Source of the DNA: Myxococcota bacterium
Lineage (GTDB): Bacteria > Myxococcota_A > UBA9160 > SMWR01
DNA length: 64,000 nucleotides
Direction of reading: 5' to 3'
NCBI GenBank assembly: GCA_039030075.1
Contig: JBCCEW010000001.1
Location: 248,001 to 312,000 of the forward strand
Below, piece after piece: positions 32,373 to 42,500 of the stretch. The notes beneath the pieces were generated by a model that was not told the DNA's origin, did not search any database, and saw nothing but the letters and a program-made list of their open reading frames with translations. A program made the position numbers and the translations under genes. How positions within the stretch are numbered: position 1 is the stretch's first letter; the number at the start of each line of letters is the position of its first letter.

Positions 32373-33701
32373 ATGGATTGGCGACGCCGCTGGTGGATGA
32401 GCGAACTCGACGCGCTGGTCGACGCCGGGGTGCTCGAGCCCGGGGTGTCGTCGCGGGTGCGGGAGCACTACGCCGATCGCGCGGCGGCACGTCCGGCCAT
32501 CCCGCTCTTCGCCGTGCTGGGCGCGGCGCTGATCGGGCTCGGCGCCGTGCTGCTGCTTGCCCACAACTGGGCGTCGCTGTCCGACCCGATGCGCACCGCC
32601 GTCAGCCTGGGCACCGTTGCGGTCGGGCAGGGAGTGGCGGGCTTCGCCTTGTGGCGACGGATCGCGTCGACTGCCTGGACCGAAGCGGCCGCCCTGTTCG
32701 CATCCCTCGGCTTCGCGGCCGGTCTCGCGCTCCTACAGCAGACCCATCAGATCCCCGGTGATCTCGGCGGATTCCTCGTGACCTGGGGCTGGTGCACGAT
32801 CCCCCTGGCCTATGCCCTGGATTCTCGTGCGGCGTTCGCGTTGGTCCTGGGGATCGCGGTTTCGGTGATTCCTTTCCACTGGGGTGACGACGCCTCGCCC
32901 TGGCCCTTCTGGAGTCTGATCGCCGCGGTGGTGCCCTACGCGGGGATGCTCGGGCGTCGCAGCGCGATGTCGGCCCGTGATGGCCTGGTCGCGTGGGTGG
33001 GGGTGCCCGCGGTGCTCGCGGGTTGTCTTCTCCAAGCGCCGCTCGGCCACGTGTTCTTCGTGGCGCTACTGACCCTCGCGACTGCGGCCGCGTTCGTCGC
33101 GATGGGGGACCGTGAGCTCCACTCCCTCGTGCCCTTCGCGAAGCGCGCCGCGAATGCGCTCGGCATGACCACCCTCGCCGGAGCCCTGTTCGTGTTGGGC
33201 TTCTCGGATGCCTGGGGTGGCCTCGATCAGTCGATTGGAGCGTCGGGGGCCTGGCATCATGCGTTGCCCGCTTGGGGCGTCGGTGCTTTGGCGGTGGTCG
33301 GGATCGGATGGGGAGCGGTGGCCGCCGGTTCACGTCGCGACGTTGCGCAGCTGCTGTGGCTGGGGGTCCCGCTCGCCTTCGTGGTGGCGTTCTTCGCAGG
33401 CGGCTTCATCGGCGATGAAACCGGCGCAGCCTGGACGATGGCGCTCTACGCCGGCGCTCTTGGCGCGGCCACCGTGCTCTCGGGGCTCGCCCACGGCGCG
33501 CTCGGTCGCGCGAACGGCGGCATGCTGCTGCTCGGCGCGGTGATCGCCCAGCGCTTCCTCGACAGCGAGTGGAGCTTCACCGTGCGCGGCCTCGTCTTCA
33601 TGGGTCTGGGGCTTGCGTTCCTGGTCTTGAACCTGCACCTGCGCCGACGCGGGGAGGACAACGACCCGCCTGGGTCCGCCCAGGAAGGAGGTGCACAGTG
33701 A
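32373..33701 (+). CDS. DUF2157 multi-pass membrane protein
   Basis: A 442-residue membrane protein: a cytoplasmic N-terminal segment (WWMSELDALVDAGVLEPGVSSRVREHY) typical of DUF2157, then about ten or more transmembrane helices from residue 48 to the C terminus. Function is unknown; DUF2157 genes are very often followed by a GDYXXLXY gene, as here. The ATG at 32373 follows GGAGGA, and the stop shares GTGA with the partner. A likely sigma-54 promoter lies directly upstream. Confidence 0.88.
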   Translation: MDWRRRWWMSELDALVDAGVLEPGVSSRVREHYADRAAARPAIPLFAVLGAALIGLGAVLLLAHNWASLSDPMRTAVSLGTVAVGQGVAGFALWRRIASTAWTEAAALFASLGFAAGLALLQQTHQIPGDLGGFLVTWGWCTIPLAYALDSRAAFALVLGIAVSVIPFHWGDDASPWPFWSLIAAVVPYAGMLGRRSAMSARDGLVAWVGVPAVLAGCLLQAPLGHVFFVALLTLATAAAFVAMGDRELHSLVPFAKRAANALGMTTLAGALFVLGFSDAWGGLDQSIGASGAWHHALPAWGVGALAVVGIGWGAVAAGSRRDVAQLLWLGVPLAFVVAFFAGGFIGDETGAAWTMALYAGALGAATVLSGLAHGALGRANGGMLLLGAVIAQRFLDSEWSFTVRGLVFMGLGLAFLVLNLHLRRRGEDNDPPGSAQEGGAQ

Positions 33702-34606
33702 CCGGTCGCAAGTGGTGTTTCGTGCTGGCGGTGGCGCTCCAACTCGCGCAGATCGCTGGGCTCTGGTGGACTGCGGAAGCCGCCGCGCCCGGGCAGGCCT
33801 ACCGGTTCCAGACGGCGCCGATCGATCCCGTCGATGCGTTCCGCGGGCGCTATGTCCGGCTGAACTTCGCGCCGGCCTCGGTTCCGTGGGCGGACGACGG
33901 GCGGGTCGCTGCAGGTGGTGACGCCTTCGCCTCGCTCGGTGTCGACACCGAGGGCTTCGCCGTGCTCGAAGCCGCGTACGCGGACCCGCCCGAGGGCCTC
34001 GATGTCGTGCCGGTGCGGGTGCTGTCCGCCTACGAACACACCGCCAGCGTGCGACTCGCCTTCGATCGCTACTACCTCCCCGAGCACGAAGCCCCCCGCG
34101 TCGAAGCCGAGATGCGCCGAGGCGCCGAGAGCTTCGCGGTCGTGCGCGTCGAGGGAGCGCACGCCTTGCTCGAAGACCTCGTGGTCGACCCGCGTCGCCG
34201 CCGGCCGCTGGCGCCGGCGCGCGAGCGCATCGGAGTGCCCGAGGGCGAGCGGCTGCCCGAGGATCTGGTCACGGCCATCGAGCGCTTCACGAACCAGGCG
34301 TCGCAACCGTGTCGGAGTCCCGCCGAGTGTGTGGCCTTCCCGGTCGATCTCGATCCGCAGGTCGCGAGCGAATGGGTGTTCGTGGATACCCTGGGCGCGC
34401 TGCATTACTTCGTGGAAACGAAAGAGCCGCGCGAAGGTCAGCTGCGATACCAGTGGCGCGCGGTCCTGCGTCGGCAAGATCACGGCCAGACCCCGAGCGC
34501 GGGGGAAATCGCGGCACTCCTGGCCCAGCCCGGCCGCGTCGAGGACGTAACGCCGGCGCTGCGGGAGCTGCGTCTGGGCGACGTCGTCGTCGGCGTGCAC
34601 CGCTAG
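33698..34606 (+). CDS. GDYXXLXY domain protein, partner of DUF2157
   Basis: A 302-residue protein with an N-terminal membrane helix and an extracytoplasmic body carrying the GDYXXLXY signature in variant form (FRGRYVRLNF, near residue 50) twice echoed by VPVRVLSAYEHTASVRLAFDRYYLPE. It is about 100 residues longer than typical short members, with two Cys in PCRSPAEC. It is coupled to DUF2157 by a GTGA overlap; the two probably form a membrane complex of unknown role. Its stop shares CTAG with the convergent ATP-grasp gene. Confidence 0.82.
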   Translation: MTGRKWCFVLAVALQLAQIAGLWWTAEAAAPGQAYRFQTAPIDPVDAFRGRYVRLNFAPASVPWADDGRVAAGGDAFASLGVDTEGFAVLEAAYADPPEGLDVVPVRVLSAYEHTASVRLAFDRYYLPEHEAPRVEAEMRRGAESFAVVRVEGAHALLEDLVVDPRRRRPLAPARERIGVPEGERLPEDLVTAIERFTNQASQPCRSPAECVAFPVDLDPQVASEWVFVDTLGALHYFVETKEPREGQLRYQWRAVLRRQDHGQTPSAGEIAALLAQPGRVEDVTPALRELRLGDVVVGVHR

Positions 34607-35694
34607 GGGTCGGTGCGCGCGGCGTCGACCTCGAGGGGCGTGCCGGCGCCGAGGTCCGTGCGCCACGCGGGGCTTCCGGCGGATAGGCCCGTACCGAAGC
34701 GAAACGCGCGCCGCGTGCCGGGTTCCGCGGGGACGACCGCTTCGTAGGCGGCCCGCGCGCGTCGCAGGAGGGCGAGCAGCACCGTGCCCGTCGTGAACCG
34801 CGCGTTGAACTCGACGACGGGTCGCAGCACGACCTCGCCCTCATGATCGAAGGAGAACGCGTCCACACTGCAGGGGCCCCAGTAGCCTTCGCCGTGCGCG
34901 GCCTGTGCCACCTCCATCGCCGCGCCGAGCAGCGCGTCCTCGACCCCGGTGCCCGTGGTGACCCGGCCGCGATGGTCGAGTTCTCCGCGATGCCCGAGGT
35001 AGACGCCCGCCTCGGACACGGCGAGGGTGAGCACGCCGAGCAGCGTGAGCGTTCCGTCGCGCGCGATATGGAGCTGCACCGAGTAGTCGTCTCGGCGCGG
35101 AAGCCAGGGTTCCAGCACCGCACCACCGCGCGCGGCCAAGCGCGGCAGCGCTCCCAACCAGCTGCCCTCGGTATCGATCCGCACGCGGCCACGTCCACTG
35201 GTGCCGATCCGCGGTTTCAGGGTGGCGGTGTCCCGCCAGGCTCCGGGCCACTCGGCGATGTGTTCCCAGAGCGCCGCCGCGAAGCGATCGACGTCGTCCC
35301 AAGCCTCGGGAGCGAACACGTGCACGCGGCTTCGCAGCGGTCGCGGGAAGAGGCGTTCCCGTTCGCAGCAGGCGACGGCGAAGCCCTTGTCGTGCACGCG
35401 CGCGACCACCGCGGGGTCGGCCCCGATCAGCGGCAGGGAGGTGGCGTCGGCGCGGGCGCAACTCTCCGCGTCGTTCCACCAGGCCCACAGCCCGTCCTCG
35501 CGCTGCCAGTCGAACGCCGGCTCCGAGGGAAACGGTCCCCAAGTGTCGGGCCAGGCCGCCGGGGTGTCGTCGGGCCAGCCGGCGGCGTTGCCGAAGGCCA
35601 GCCTCCAAAGCTGGGCCATGGCGCGCGCGGCCGGCACGTCGGGGCCGCCCGGTTCCTCGCCGCCGACGTTCGGGTGCAGGACGGCCGTGCTCAA
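34603..35694 (-). CDS. ATP-grasp-like protein paired with DUF455
   Basis: A 363-residue protein whose middle and C-terminal half resemble ATP-grasp ligases: LKPRIGTSGRGRVRI for the Lys/Arg-rich ATP-binding strand, a Val-Glu-Pro-Trp-like EPWLPRRDDYSVQ hinge, and VVEFNARFTTGTV for the Mg-binding E-x-N-x-R motif. Such enzymes form amide or peptide bonds with ATP. The N-terminal 100 residues are unassigned. The TTG start shares TTGA with the DUF455 stop, so the diiron-type protein and this enzyme are made together. The family call is by motif reading only. Confidence 0.7.
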   Translation of the reverse strand: MSTAVLHPNVGGEEPGGPDVPAARAMAQLWRLAFGNAAGWPDDTPAAWPDTWGPFPSEPAFDWQREDGLWAWWNDAESCARADATSLPLIGADPAVVARVHDKGFAVACCERERLFPRPLRSRVHVFAPEAWDDVDRFAAALWEHIAEWPGAWRDTATLKPRIGTSGRGRVRIDTEGSWLGALPRLAARGGAVLEPWLPRRDDYSVQLHIARDGTLTLLGVLTLAVSEAGVYLGHRGELDHRGRVTTGTGVEDALLGAAMEVAQAAHGEGYWGPCSVDAFSFDHEGEVVLRPVVEFNARFTTGTVLLALLRRARAAYEAVVPAEPGTRRAFRFGTGLSAGSPAWRTDLGAGTPLEVDAARTDP

Positions 35695-36503
35695 CGCGTC
35701 TGCGAGCTCGCGGCGCGCACGCCTTCGATGAAGGTTTCCGACAGACCCGCGAGGCGTCGCGACTCGGCGTCGAAGCGACGACCCTTGGCGCGGTTGGCGC
35801 CGAACGGGAAGGGCACGGTGCTGGTGTAGGCCTGCCAGTCGTCGTCGTTCTCCGCGAGCCGCTGCAGCCAGACGGCCGACACGCGCACGTGGCGAATCTC
35901 GTCCGCGTGGACCCTCTCGCACACCTCGGCGCTCTCGGTGTCTCCCGCTTCGCGAAACGCCTCGGCGTAGAGCCCGGAGAAATCGAGGTTCGCCTGCTCG
36001 AGCGTCAGCCCCATCGCGGAGAGGAAGGCTGCCGGGCCCGCCGGCGCGGCCGCGATCGTCGCGGCGTGGCGCCAGAAGTAGTCCGAGCGGGGGTGGTCGG
36101 CGAGCTGGCCGCCATGGGCCGAGAGGCGTTCGAGGTAGAGCTGGCAATGCCGCTGCTCGTCTTCGAGGATGCCGCGCCAGGCGGCGCGCAACTCGGCGGG
36201 AAGCTCGGGCCAGCGCAGCAGCGCCCAGGCGAAGAGCTCGACGGCCATCAGCTCGTGGTGGGCGAAGCGGGCCAGGCACGAGGCGCGGGCGCTGGCCTCC
36301 CGCAGAGCCGAGGGCCGCGGCAGCTTCCCGGCCTTCGCTGTGAGGGCGATCTCGGGGGCCCTCGCCGGTTCCGTGACGTCGAGGGCCGGCCCGGGCTGGG
36401 CGTCGCGGCACGCCGGCGGCGGCGGCGCGAGTTTCGTCTCGAGATCGCCATTTTCGAGGATGCCGCGGCAGAAATCGCGCAGGGTCGGGGTCGTCACGGG
36501 CAC
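35691..36503 (-). CDS. DUF455 ferritin-like diiron protein
   Basis: A 270-residue protein of the DUF455 ferritin-like family. The four-helix diiron ligands are visible: HHELMAVELFAWALL, then LEDEQRHCQLYLERL and VHADEIRHVRVS (two E-x2-H motifs). The family is distantly related to MiaE-type monooxygenases, and its reaction is unknown. GTG at 36503 is chosen because GAGGT lies ten bases before it; a GTG at 36497 is equally possible. It is coupled to the downstream ATP-grasp gene. Confidence 0.85.
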   Translation of the reverse strand: MPVTTPTLRDFCRGILENGDLETKLAPPPPACRDAQPGPALDVTEPARAPEIALTAKAGKLPRPSALREASARASCLARFAHHELMAVELFAWALLRWPELPAELRAAWRGILEDEQRHCQLYLERLSAHGGQLADHPRSDYFWRHAATIAAAPAGPAAFLSAMGLTLEQANLDFSGLYAEAFREAGDTESAEVCERVHADEIRHVRVSAVWLQRLAENDDDWQAYTSTVPFPFGANRAKGRRFDAESRRLAGLSETFIEGVRAASSQTR

Positions 36504-36595
36504 GAGGATAGCGACCTCAGGAAGCGGCAATCCGTGTGCAGCTCTCGCGCAAAACGCGCCGCGCCGTGGGCTCAACCAGGGCTCGGGTTCATCCG

Positions 36596-37495
36596 ATGAG
36601 TCGGAGCGTGAGAGACGCGAAGCGCTGGGCTCTGTCGATCGCCGTTCTCGGCTTCGGAATGGCTGTCTGCCTGCCTGCGGACGCGCAGATCTATCGGTGG
36701 ACGGATGAGGACGGGCGTCTCCACTTCACCGAACAGCTCGAGAAGGTGCCCCTCGAGTACCGCGCGCAGGTGCGTCGTAACATGCGCGCGAGTCGCAACG
36801 CGCGTGGGGTGCAGACCTTCGAGAACGGCGGCAAGGGCGCGGCACCCGCCAGTCACGCGAGCACCGCCCGGCGCGTGCTTCCGCGCACCGTGACCCGCGG
36901 CGGCGAGATCGAAATCCCGTTTCAGCGCAACGGCTCACTGATGCGTGTCGAGGCCACGCTCAACGACCTGGTGCGAGTTCCGTTCCTGATCGACACGGGG
37001 GCGAGCGGCGTCTCGATCCCCTCGATCTACGCAGAGAAACTCGGCATTCGCATCCGCTCGGACACCGACTTCGTGCAGGTCCACACGGCGAACGGCGTCG
37101 TGGCGCGGGCGCTCGTGCCGGTGCAGTCTGTTCAGGTGGGCGGGGCACGGGTCGAGCACCTGACGGCCACCGTCAATCCGTCGATGCGGATCGGTCTCCT
37201 CGGGGGCGACTTCTTCAACAACTTCGTCTACCGGGTGGACGCCGCGCGCGGCGTGATGACCCTGGTCCCGAACCCGAACATTCGCGGCGGCCTCGGGCCC
37301 GATCAATGGCGTCGACGCTTCGAGACCGTGAACGACCCGCTGCGCCGTATCGCACTCTATCTGTCGACGCGCCGGGACCTCCGCCAGGACGAACGCGCTC
37401 CGCTTCTGGCGCGCCGCAAGGAACTCGAAGCCGAGCTGGCTCGTCTCGAACGCGAAGCCGACCGACTCGACGTCCCCCAGATCTGGAGAGAATGA
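36596..37495 (+). CDS. DUF4124/retropepsin-like aspartic protease
   Basis: A 299-residue exported protein. After a signal peptide (about residues 8-28, ending ADA) comes a DUF4124 domain (QIYRWTDEDGRLHFTEQL), a linker, and a retropepsin-like domain with the catalytic loop FLIDTGASGVSIP (Asp133). A Glu/Arg-rich helix closes the protein. Bacterial clan AA proteases of this type are periplasmic; the substrate is unknown. It is followed by another DUF4124 gene after 58 bases. Confidence 0.87.
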   Translation: MSRSVRDAKRWALSIAVLGFGMAVCLPADAQIYRWTDEDGRLHFTEQLEKVPLEYRAQVRRNMRASRNARGVQTFENGGKGAAPASHASTARRVLPRTVTRGGEIEIPFQRNGSLMRVEATLNDLVRVPFLIDTGASGVSIPSIYAEKLGIRIRSDTDFVQVHTANGVVARALVPVQSVQVGGARVEHLTATVNPSMRIGLLGGDFFNNFVYRVDAARGVMTLVPNPNIRGGLGPDQWRRRFETVNDPLRRIALYLSTRRDLRQDERAPLLARRKELEAELARLEREADRLDVPQIWRE

Positions 37496-37553
37496 GGCCC
37501 GCTCGGGCCTCGACGCGGCGAGGTGTCCCCTGCCGCCGAACGAGGAACCGCTG

Positions 37554-38090
37554 ATGCACCGTCTGTGGCTCATGACGCTTCTCTTGATTGGGTTCGCGAC
37601 GCCCGTCGCGGCCGAGCTCTTCAAATGCAAGGGGCCCGGCGGACGCACGATCTTCACGGACCAGAAGGAACAGTGCCCAGGGGCCGATCCCTTCGTTCCC
37701 GACGTGGTGATCCACAAGGCCGAGCCGAGCAAGCCGGCCGCTTCCACACCTGCGGCTCCTGCCGCGCGTGAGCGACACCGTCACGCGGTTCAGGCCGAGG
37801 AGAGCCAGGCGATGCACTGGCGCCAGAAGAAGACCTCGGCCGAGAAGGAACTCGCCGAGCTGTCGCTGCGCCGCGACTGGCTGAAGCAGTACGTGACCCA
37901 CTGCAACCGCGGTGGCTACGTCACGACCCGCGACGACGCAGGCATCAAGCAGACGGTCGACTGCCGTGAGCTGCGGCGCGAGTTCGAGGGGCTCGATTCG
38001 CGCACCACCGAGTTGCAGGCCTATCTCGACGAAGGTTTGCGCGACGAGTGTCGGAAGGCCGGCTGTCTGCCGGGCTGGATTCGCGACTGA
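37554..38090 (+). CDS. DUF4124 domain protein
   Basis: A 178-residue exported protein: signal peptide (residues 1-20), DUF4124-like segment ELFKCKGPGGRTIFTDQKEQC, a Pro/Ala-rich linker and a C-terminal helical domain with a coiled-coil look and several Cys (THCNRGG, VDCREL, DECRKAGC) that may form disulfides. DUF4124 domains are thought to bind peptidoglycan or proteins in the periplasm; function unknown. It probably belongs with the upstream retropepsin-like gene. Confidence 0.8.
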   Translation: MHRLWLMTLLLIGFATPVAAELFKCKGPGGRTIFTDQKEQCPGADPFVPDVVIHKAEPSKPAASTPAAPAARERHRHAVQAEESQAMHWRQKKTSAEKELAELSLRRDWLKQYVTHCNRGGYVTTRDDAGIKQTVDCRELRREFEGLDSRTTELQAYLDEGLRDECRKAGCLPGWIRD

Positions 38091-38189
38091 GATCTGGATT
38101 TCGAGATGAAACGGCGACCGTCCGCGATCGGGAAGAGTGGACGGCGCGACGCCAGGCGGCTCCCAAGCCGCCACGAGGGAGGAGAGAAG

Positions 38190-38675
38190 ATGCGAGGGAC
38201 GACCGGGTTCGTATTCGTGATCGCCCTGGGGCTCAGCACTGCCGCCACCGGGGTGGCAGAGATGGAGCCCATGGAGGGCGCGGAAGCCACCACGGCGATC
38301 GAGGCGGAAGCATCGCCCGCTGGATCGGTGGCGCGTGCGGCGGTGACCACATCGGTGTTCGAGCGCGAGCCGACGGACGAGGTGGAGAGCGTGAGCCTCG
38401 GTACCGAGGAGCTCTTCTACTTCACCGAGCTTCGCGACCTGCAGGGCCAGACGGTGACCCACCGCTGGAGCCAGGGCGAAACGATCCGCGCAGAAGTGAG
38501 CTTCGATGTTGGCGGGCCGCGCTGGCGCGTGTACTCGCGCAAGGCGCTGCTGCCCGAGTGGACCGGCGAATGGACGCTCGAGGTGGTCGCGCCGTCGGGT
38601 GAGGTGCTCCGCAGCGACCGCTTCGTCTACGAAGCGGCGGAAGCGGTCCCGGCCTCGTCCGACGACATCCGCTGA
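38190..38675 (+). CDS. DUF2914 domain protein
   Basis: A 161-residue exported protein: signal peptide (about residues 1-22), an Ala/Glu-rich linker, then a DUF2914 domain recognisable by VTHRWSQGETIRAEVSFDV, GGPRWRVYSRKALLPEWTGEW and LEVVAPSGEVLRSDRFVYE. The role of DUF2914 is unknown. ATG at 38190 follows GGAG. The 3' end overlaps the convergent TPR gene by 49 bases. Confidence 0.85.
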   Translation: MRGTTGFVFVIALGLSTAATGVAEMEPMEGAEATTAIEAEASPAGSVARAAVTTSVFEREPTDEVESVSLGTEELFYFTELRDLQGQTVTHRWSQGETIRAEVSFDVGGPRWRVYSRKALLPEWTGEWTLEVVAPSGEVLRSDRFVYEAAEAVPASSDDIR

Positions 38676-39400
38676 TCGAGGTCGGCATCGTCGGCGCTCG
38701 GGGCGAGCGCCAGCAGCGGGAAGACGTCGGCGGTGGGCTCGGGTTCCTCGGGCTCATCGCCGCTCCACCAGCTGACGAACCAGGCCCAGAGGGCGCGCGG
38801 CCCGGGCTCCACCGAGAGCTGGGCGACGCGTACCCGTGACCGGCGCCAGGGCTCACAGCGTTCGAGCAAGCCGTCGAGCAGCATGCGGGCTTCGACGCTC
38901 TGGTCGCTGCGGCCCAGGTGGCGCGCGAGCTCGAGCACCGTTTCGAAGTGCCACGGAGAGATGCTGCGCGCGCGGCGCAGCAGGTGAATCGCCTGGGGGC
39001 GAAGGAAGTGGCCGGTGAACTGGTGGCTTCCTTCCACCAGCGCTTCGACCGCGCCGTCCGTGTCGCCGCGTCGCGCGAGCAGGCGGGCGAGCCCCTGCCA
39101 GCTCTGGATCTCCTGGGGTACCGCGCGCGTCGCTTCGCGGTAGACGGCGATCGCCCGGTCGTCGCGCCCTTCGCGCAGCGCCGACTGGGCGATCAGCCGG
39201 TAGCTGTTCCACGCGTCGAAGTGCTGGCCGGTCTCCGCCAGGAGCGGCGCCAGCTTCTCGTGGATCTCGATGCTGTGGCGCTCGCTCACCAGCACCTGGC
39301 GGTAGAGCGCGATGGCGCGCCGCCGCTGGCGCTTCGAGCGCGCTCGCGCGGCCTGCTCGAGGAGCTGCGCCCGGTCGTCCGTCGTGTCGATCCGTCCCAT
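38627..39400 (-). CDS. TPR-repeat protein of the TonB cluster
   Basis: A 257-residue protein with TPR-like helical repeats (AIALYRQVLVSERHSIEIHEKL, AIAVYREATRAVPQEIQSWQGLARLLARRG) and a Pro/Glu-rich C-terminal stretch with a hydrophobic WAWFVSWW segment. No signal peptide is evident, so it is probably cytoplasmic or peripheral. It lies downstream of the repeat-protein and TonB genes after 171 bases and may be part of their complex (inference). Confidence 0.78.
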   Translation of the reverse strand: MGRIDTTDDRAQLLEQAARARSKRQRRRAIALYRQVLVSERHSIEIHEKLAPLLAETGQHFDAWNSYRLIAQSALREGRDDRAIAVYREATRAVPQEIQSWQGLARLLARRGDTDGAVEALVEGSHQFTGHFLRPQAIHLLRRARSISPWHFETVLELARHLGRSDQSVEARMLLDGLLERCEPWRRSRVRVAQLSVEPGPRALWAWFVSWWSGDEPEEPEPTADVFPLLALAPSADDADLDQRMSSDEAGTASAAS

Positions 39401-39571
39401 TTTCCCTGACTCCCGCTCCTGGAAGGCGTTTCCGGACCCCGCGAACAGGGGGACCGGGCCTTCTTGAGGGCTTGGATCGACCGGACGTCGGGGTTGGGCC
39501 CGTGACGGTCGTCACCGGGATGGGGGTTTTTTGCAACGTCGGCAGGGTGGCGGCGGAAGGTTCCGGTTCGC

Positions 39572-42500
39572 TTAGCGTTTCCACCAGAAGCCGCTGAAGC
39601 TCCCGCAGCCGAGGTGGGCGAATCCGCCCCCCGCGATCTTCGCGCCCGCAGGGACCGCCGCGGGCTGGTTGCCTCGGAAGCGCTGATCGACGAGGCCGTC
39701 GCCGTTCGTGTCTTCGTCCTGGTAGGCGAGGGCGCCGCCTTCGTAGACCTGGACGACGTCCGGCTTCCCGTCTCCGGTGGTGTCGGCATCGAGCCGGGCC
39801 AGCTGACCGCCCGACAGGATCTGGCGGGTGTCGGCGCGGCCGTTTCCGGACGTGTCGATGAGCACCTCGTTCACCACGCCGCCGCGCACCAGCGCGCGGG
39901 TGGTGAGCTTCTTGCCCGCATCGCCGAGCAGGCACTGGGCGGTGACGACGCCGTCGCCGGCGAGGAAGAGCTTCTTGTCCGGGCTGGACCCATTCTCGCC
40001 GCTCGCAACTTCCTGCACCTTCACCTTGCCGTTGCCGTTCATGTGGTTCAGGACGTCGGGTCGGCCGTTGCCCGAGGTGTCGAGGCCCTGTCGCACGAGG
40101 GCGCCGCCCTCGAAGAAGCTCCACACGTTCGTCGTGCAGTTGCCCGTGGTGTCTCGATACTCGGCGCGCACGGACTCGTCGGGATGGAACCACTGCTTGA
40201 GGTCGACGCAGCCGCGGCCACCCGTGTCCTGTTCGAGACGCGCCAGCTTCCCGCCCTCGAACCACGCCGAGAGGTCGGGCTCGCCGTTGCGGTCGCGATC
40301 TTCCTGCTTGCGGATGACGACCCCCTCGGCGCTGGTGGTGATCCAGGTGTCGGTGGCGCCGTCGCCATCCGCGTCGGCCTCCTGGATCTGCGTGCCCCCT
40401 TCGCCGGCGACGCTGCGGCGGTCGAAGGTGCCGTCGAAGTCCGAGTCCTCTTCCTGTCGGACGAGGCTGCCGCCCACGTAGTGGGCCACGACGTCGGGCG
40501 TGCCGTCGCCGTTGCGGTCCTTCTCCGTGCGCAGGATCTCGCCCGCCTCGTAGAGCGTCTGGGTGTCGAAGGTGCCGTCGCCATCCGAGTCCTCGCGCAC
40601 CGCGCTGGGGCGCTCCTCGGCGTCGAAGGTCGTGACGATGTCGTCGTTGCCGTCGAAGTCCCGGTCCTCGCGCTGCTCGGTCTTCTTGCCGGCGGCATAC
40701 GCGACCACCACGTCGGGGGATTCGTCCCCGTTGAGATCGGCTTCCGATGCCACCCGGGCGCCTGCCTCGTAGCGGGTCACGAGCTCGAAGCGCCCGTCGA
40801 AGTCCTGATCGGCCTCTTCTCGGGCCAGCACGCCGGCTTCGTACTGCTTCACGAGGTCCGGATTGCCGTCGAAGTTGGCGTCGATCTCTTCGCGCTCGGG
40901 GCGCTGATCGGCATCGAGCCGGACGAAGACGTCGGGTTTGCCGTCGCCGTTGGTATCCCGCTCCTGCTGCTGCTCGCGCCCATCGGCGAAGCGAAGGGTG
41001 GAGTCGAAGCTGCCGTCGCCGGTGGTGTCGCGCTGCTGAGAGACCTGCGCCCCGGCTTCGAACAGGGTGACCACGTCGAACTTCCCGTCGCCGGTCGTGT
41101 CGCGCTCCTCGCGCTGTTTCTCGCCGGCGGCGTAGGCCGTGCGCAGCTCGAAGCGCCCGTCGGCGTCGGTGTCGGCCTCGTCGGACAGCACCTGACCCTC
41201 CGCGTCGAGGGTGCCGCGCAGGTCGATCTTGCCGTCGAAGTTGCTGTCCTCTTCGAAACGCTCGGGCTTCCCCGCCGCGAACTGGACGGTGCGGTCCGGC
41301 TGGCCGTCGGCGTTGCGGTCTTCGCGGGTCTCCTGGGCCATGCCGGCTGCGTCGCTCGTGCGCCAGAAGTCGACCTGGCCGTCGCCCGAGGTATCGCGAC
41401 GGAGCTCGCGCTCCTTGCCCGTCTTCGGGTCGAGTTCGACCCAGGTGTCGACCTGGCCATTTCCGTCCGTGTCCTGCTCCTGGCGCGCCAGCCGGTCGCC
41501 GCGGGTGTAGAAGTTCCAGAGGTCCGTCTGGCCGTCTCCGCGCTCGTCGAGCTCCACCCGGGTCAGCTGACCCTTCTCGTAGAACTCCTCGCGCGCCGCG
41601 GCTTCGTCCTTCGCATCGATGCTGCGCCGCACGAGCTTGCCGTCGGTGAAGGTGCTGCGGGTATCGAAGGCCCCGTCGCCGGTTTCGTCGAGTGACTCCG
41701 TAGCGACCCGCTCCTTCGCGTCGAAGGTGTACTTCGCGTCGACCTGACCGTCGCCGTTGCGGTCTTCTTCCTGGGAGGCCTTGCGCCCGTCGGCGAAGAC
41801 GACGGTCGTATCGATGCGGCCGTCCTCGTCGGTGTCGGCGTCGCGTCGCAGCAGCACGTCGCCGTCGAAGAGGCTCACCACCTCGGGGCGCGCATCGCCC
41901 GCGGTGTCCTCTTCTTCCCGCACGCGCTTGCCGGCTTCGTAGAGGCGAACCAGCTCGGGAGCACCATTCTGATCCTCATCGATCTCTTCGCGCTCCCGCT
42001 TGCCGTCCGCATCCAGCAGGATCACGAGTTCGGGCGTGCCGTTGACGTCCTCGTCGCGCTGCTGACGGCGCTCGACCCCGTCTTCGAAGAAGGCCACGCT
42101 GTCGAACCGCCCGTCGCCGCTGGTGTCGGCTTCGCGGCGTTCGACGGTCTGGCCGTCCGACGCGAGGTGGGTGACGACGTCCTTCTTGCCGTTGCCGGTG
42201 GTGTCTTCCTCGATCCGCGTGCGGATTTCGTTCTCGAAGAAGATCGCCACCTCGTACTTGCCGTTCTTGTCGAGGTCCTGCTCTTCCTTGACCTTCTCGC
42301 CGTCGGTGAATCGCGCGAGGACGTTGGTGCGGCCGTCGTGGTCGCTGTCGATCTCGACGCTCTCGACGGCGCCCTCGCGGTAGTTCGTCACCCGGTTCGG
42401 TTGGCCGTCGAAGTTGGTGTCTTCTTCCAGCCGCTTCGGCTTTCCGTCCTCGAACTGGAGGGAGTTGTCGGCCTTGCCGTCGCCGTTCTGGTCATCGAGC

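Noticed and set aside
39490-39540. A plus-strand hairpin followed by six T residues
   Set aside because: The stem is short and bulged and the nearest upstream plus-strand gene ends more than 800 bases away, so a terminator role is not supported.
39614-41695. A 693-codon open frame opposite the repeat-protein gene
   Set aside because: Its apparent repeats are the mirror of the acidic-loop codons of the real gene; it has no signal peptide or domain.
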